This document shows, piece by piece, positions 61,999 to 64,000 of a stretch of 64,000 nt of DNA (positions are counted from its first letter, which is position 1; every line of letters starts with the position of its first letter). The notes under the pieces were generated by a model. That model worked only from the letters and a program-made list of their open reading frames with translations, was not told where the DNA came from and ran no database searches. This stretch comes from Annulohypoxylon bovei var. microspora (lineage: Eukaryota; Ascomycota; Sordariomycetes; Xylariales; Hypoxylaceae). The translations under genes and the position numbers were made by a program. The stretch lies in contig MU405275.1 of the NCBI GenBank assembly GCA_022836615.1, positions 146,596 to 210,595 of the forward strand. The letters run 5' to 3'.

Positions 61999-63492
61999 TT
62001 ATGGCTGTAGTTTCGCGGCACTCAACGCTTCGATGACTTCCTTGGCGCCTCTAATACCGGACCTGACGGCGCCTTCCATATAACCCTTCCAGACTAGAGC
62101 CGTCTCGGTGCCGATGAAATGGATCTTGTCATGTGCATCTCGAATGGACTTGCCTGAATCTGTTGTCAGTACGCCTGGCAGCATAACCGGAGACGGCGCT
62201 CCCCGGGCCCAAGGGTCCTTCACCCATTCCTTCTCAATCACGTTGATAGGAGCCGGTACCAGAATGTCCTGCTTCCGAGCAGCCACACCCATGACGGCAT
62301 CGAACTGGGCCGTCACGAGTCGTCTGCGCTCGGCAGCCGACCACTTAGACCACTGTCTGCCGGAATCTCCAACTATGAAGCAGGTGATGCTATACTGGTT
62401 ATCGTCCACGGAACACGTATCTCGGGAGAATGAGATCGGCCCATCAGTGGATTCCATAATGCCGCTGAGGCCCGCCTCGCGCCACCACGGACGGTCGAAG
62501 ACGAAGATGGTCTTGGCATAGTATCCGAGAGCTGTGTTGTCTCCCAGGGCCAGTTTGGCAGCAGGAAGTGGGGGTTCGAAGGTGATTAGAGAATATAGGG
62601 TGGTAGGTACAGACACGATAACGCGCTTCGCTCGGAAAGCTAAACCTGCGCCGGCCGTCTCGACCAGACAGCCGCCTTGGGGCTGCTGGGTGATCTTTTC
62701 AGCAGGTGTAGACAAGCGGACAGTATCTGCTGGAAGCTGTGCAGCGAGCCGGACAGAAAACATTTGGTTACCTTTCCACAATATAGTCTTAGCATAGTCT
62801 ACAAACTTAGGTAGTGTATTTACATAGGTACCTTGCCGATTACGTAGATACTGGCCTCCGTGCTTCTTGTCGGAGTTCATGTTTTCAAACCCCGTTCCGC
62901 TCCGGATATAATCAACCATAAACAGGGCGCTAACTTCTCTCGGCCCTACGCCGAGGTAGCTCTCGCTTATAGTTCTCGAAAACGCAGCTCCAACACCTCC
63001 AGGGGCATGCTTCTCAGCGTACTCTTCAAACGTCACGCAGTCTAGCATGGCGGCGTCTGGACCCAGATGCGGGCTCTCTGGGTGCGCCGCACTGACATGT
63101 GCGTTGAGGACGCCCACGAACTTTTGGATAGCCTCCAAATCCTCGGGCTTCGTCGGGTCAAACGATCCATACGGCCTTCGTTGGACGGAACCGTCAAATA
63201 TCTGCTTAAGATTGTCACCCGTCGTTCGCTGCTCTATGAGCTCGAAACCAAATCCTCGAGCCAGCGCGTACATCTCACTCTGGCTCGTGTTGTTGATCCA
63301 GGCGGCGCCAATATCGACCTTCCCGCCTAGAGTTGAGGCATCGACGCTTCTCGTCTTGCCGCCGACACGACTCATAGCTTCTAGGACTACAAATGACAAG
63401 CCGGCTTTGTGCAAGTCAAGGGCGGCCCGCAGGCCAGAGAGGCCGGCGCCGACGACAACGACGTCGGTTTCGATAGGGGCCGAAGGAGACAT
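61999..63492 (-). CDS. Flavin-containing amine oxidase (MAO type)
   Basis: An open frame of 497 codons that almost certainly contains a 60-nt in-frame intron (62772-62831, GTACCT to AAAG, with GCTAAG as branch). Removing it gives exons 63492-62832 and 62771-61999, 477 residues, and restores NRQGNQMFSVRLAAQLP, the usual motif in this family. The N-terminus has the FAD loop VVVVGAGLSGLRAAL (G15-G20), then VLEAMSRVGGKTRS. The C-terminus has FIGTETALVWKGYMEGAVRSGIRGAKEVI, where the acidic and tryptophan residues contact FAD. The SGGC-type cysteine of mammalian monoamine oxidases is absent, so flavin is probably non-covalent, as in fungal MAO-N. It oxidises primary amines to aldehydes with release of hydrogen peroxide. 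It converges on the monooxygenase gene. Confidence 0.92.
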   Translation of the reverse strand: MSPSAPIETDVVVVGAGLSGLRAALDLHKAGLSFVVLEAMSRVGGKTRSVDASTLGGKVDIGAAWINNTSQSEMYALARGFGFELIEQRTTGDNLKQIFDGSVQRRPYGSFDPTKPEDLEAIQKFVGVLNAHVSAAHPESPHLGPDAAMLDCVTFEEYAEKHAPGGVGAAFSRTISESYLGVGPREVSALFMVDYIRSGTGFENMNSDKKHGGQYLRNRQGTYVNTLPKFVDYAKTILWKGNQMFSVRLAAQLPADTVRLSTPAEKITQQPQGGCLVETAGAGLAFRAKRVIVSVPTTLYSLITFEPPLPAAKLALGDNTALGYYAKTIFVFDRPWWREAGLSGIMESTDGPISFSRDTCSVDDNQYSITCFIVGDSGRQWSKWSAAERRRLVTAQFDAVMGVAARKQDILVPAPINVIEKEWVKDPWARGAPSPVMLPGVLTTDSGKSIRDAHDKIHFIGTETALVWKGYMEGAVRSGIRGAKEVIEALSAAKLQP

Positions 63493-64000
63493 TGTAAGTT
63501 GCTGTGAAAAGCTAAATGGAAATTTTCTAAGGAGTAATCTAAAGAGCTTGTAGTGAACCGAATGATTTCCCCATTATACCAATTTTATTTCACTGCTCAG
63601 AAGCGGGTATCTTTCATCGGTCGCCGCGGAACAGCACATCGGTCCCGAATTTCGCGGGCAGTGATACCTAATACCGGGTGTTTCGGCCCACTTTATCTCG
63701 GCTAAGGACGGGTCATCCTGCAGGGTTGATTTCTGCAGGCTTGTTGAGACATTGAAGAAAGGTTCTTATCTAAGCATGTCCTGCATTAAGGAGAGTGGAG
63801 CCCTCTGAGTTAATGGCTTGTCTGTCCCCATCTTAATATGAGTGGAGGGACGCGTCTCCCAAGCAGTTCGGTATTGGGCATAGCGATTTGCGAGGGATCA
63901 GTCAGCTAGGGGTAGAAAAAGCTGGTAAGGGGTAGAAATTGTGGGGCGACCCCAAACTCGACTAGGGGTAGGATTTTTTCTACCTCGGGTCCACTAAAAG
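63493..64000. other. Upstream region of amine oxidase, window end
   Basis: No supported gene. At 63908-63993 short repeats of GGGGTAGAA(A) occur twice in direct orientation, followed by a complementary TTTTTTCTACC, with a GTGGGGCGACCCCA mini-hairpin between. This could be the end of a repeat element that continues outside the window. Confidence 0.45.

Overview
The window looks like nuclear DNA of a filamentous ascomycete (Pezizomycotina, probably Sordariomycetes). Genes carry short 49-90 nt GT-AG introns with CTAAC-type branch sites. The families are typically fungal: rhodopsin-domain membrane protein, DUF3433, DUF7514-like, F-box-like/2EXR-like, Asp f 2/Pra1 zincophore, NmrA, Baeyer-Villiger monooxygenase. 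A 20 kb AT-rich block shows repeat-induced point mutation (RIP). The short motif CCTACCTAGGTAGG is scattered between genes. All exon structures were built by hand from the sequence.

Layout. 1-28.4 kb is gene-poor. It holds a DUF7514-like protein (6.2-7.1 kb, minus), a secreted FAD oxidase (10.0-12.2 kb, minus), a 7-TM rhodopsin-domain protein (14.4-15.7 kb, plus), a tRNA-Ser(CGA) with a small intron (17.7 kb, minus), an F-box-like protein (20.4-21.4 kb, plus), a 1,296-residue mucin-like DUF3433 membrane protein (23.2-27.2 kb, plus) and an NmrA-like reductase (27.3-28.4 kb, minus). From 28.9 to 49.45 kb lies the AT island. I read it as an LTR-type element of about 8.8 kb with 125-nt repeats 20.1 kb apart, split by an inserted 11.5 kb element with its own 260-nt repeats. 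The right border holds a mutated 3' half of a tRNA-Lys(CTT), then a foldback element.

50.6-55.4 kb is the most interesting part, a three-gene zinc-acquisition locus. An Asp f 2/Pra1-like secreted zincophore (minus) diverges from a small secreted, probably GPI-anchored protein and a ZrfC-like ZIP zinc transporter (both plus). The small protein and the transporter ectodomain share a module C-H-x-H-x5-C: three copies in the transporter, one exact and one variant copy in the small protein. Four of the five copies are interrupted by a phase-2 intron at exactly the same codon. The intergenic regions are rich in GCCAAG (PacC-type) sites and contain two CAAGGT (ZafA-type) hexamers.

55.7-57.2 kb encodes another F-box-like protein. 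58.0-63.5 kb is a run of three redox genes: a zinc-less MDR reductase, a Baeyer-Villiger-type monooxygenase and a flavin amine oxidase. They could form a small catabolic or biosynthetic cluster.
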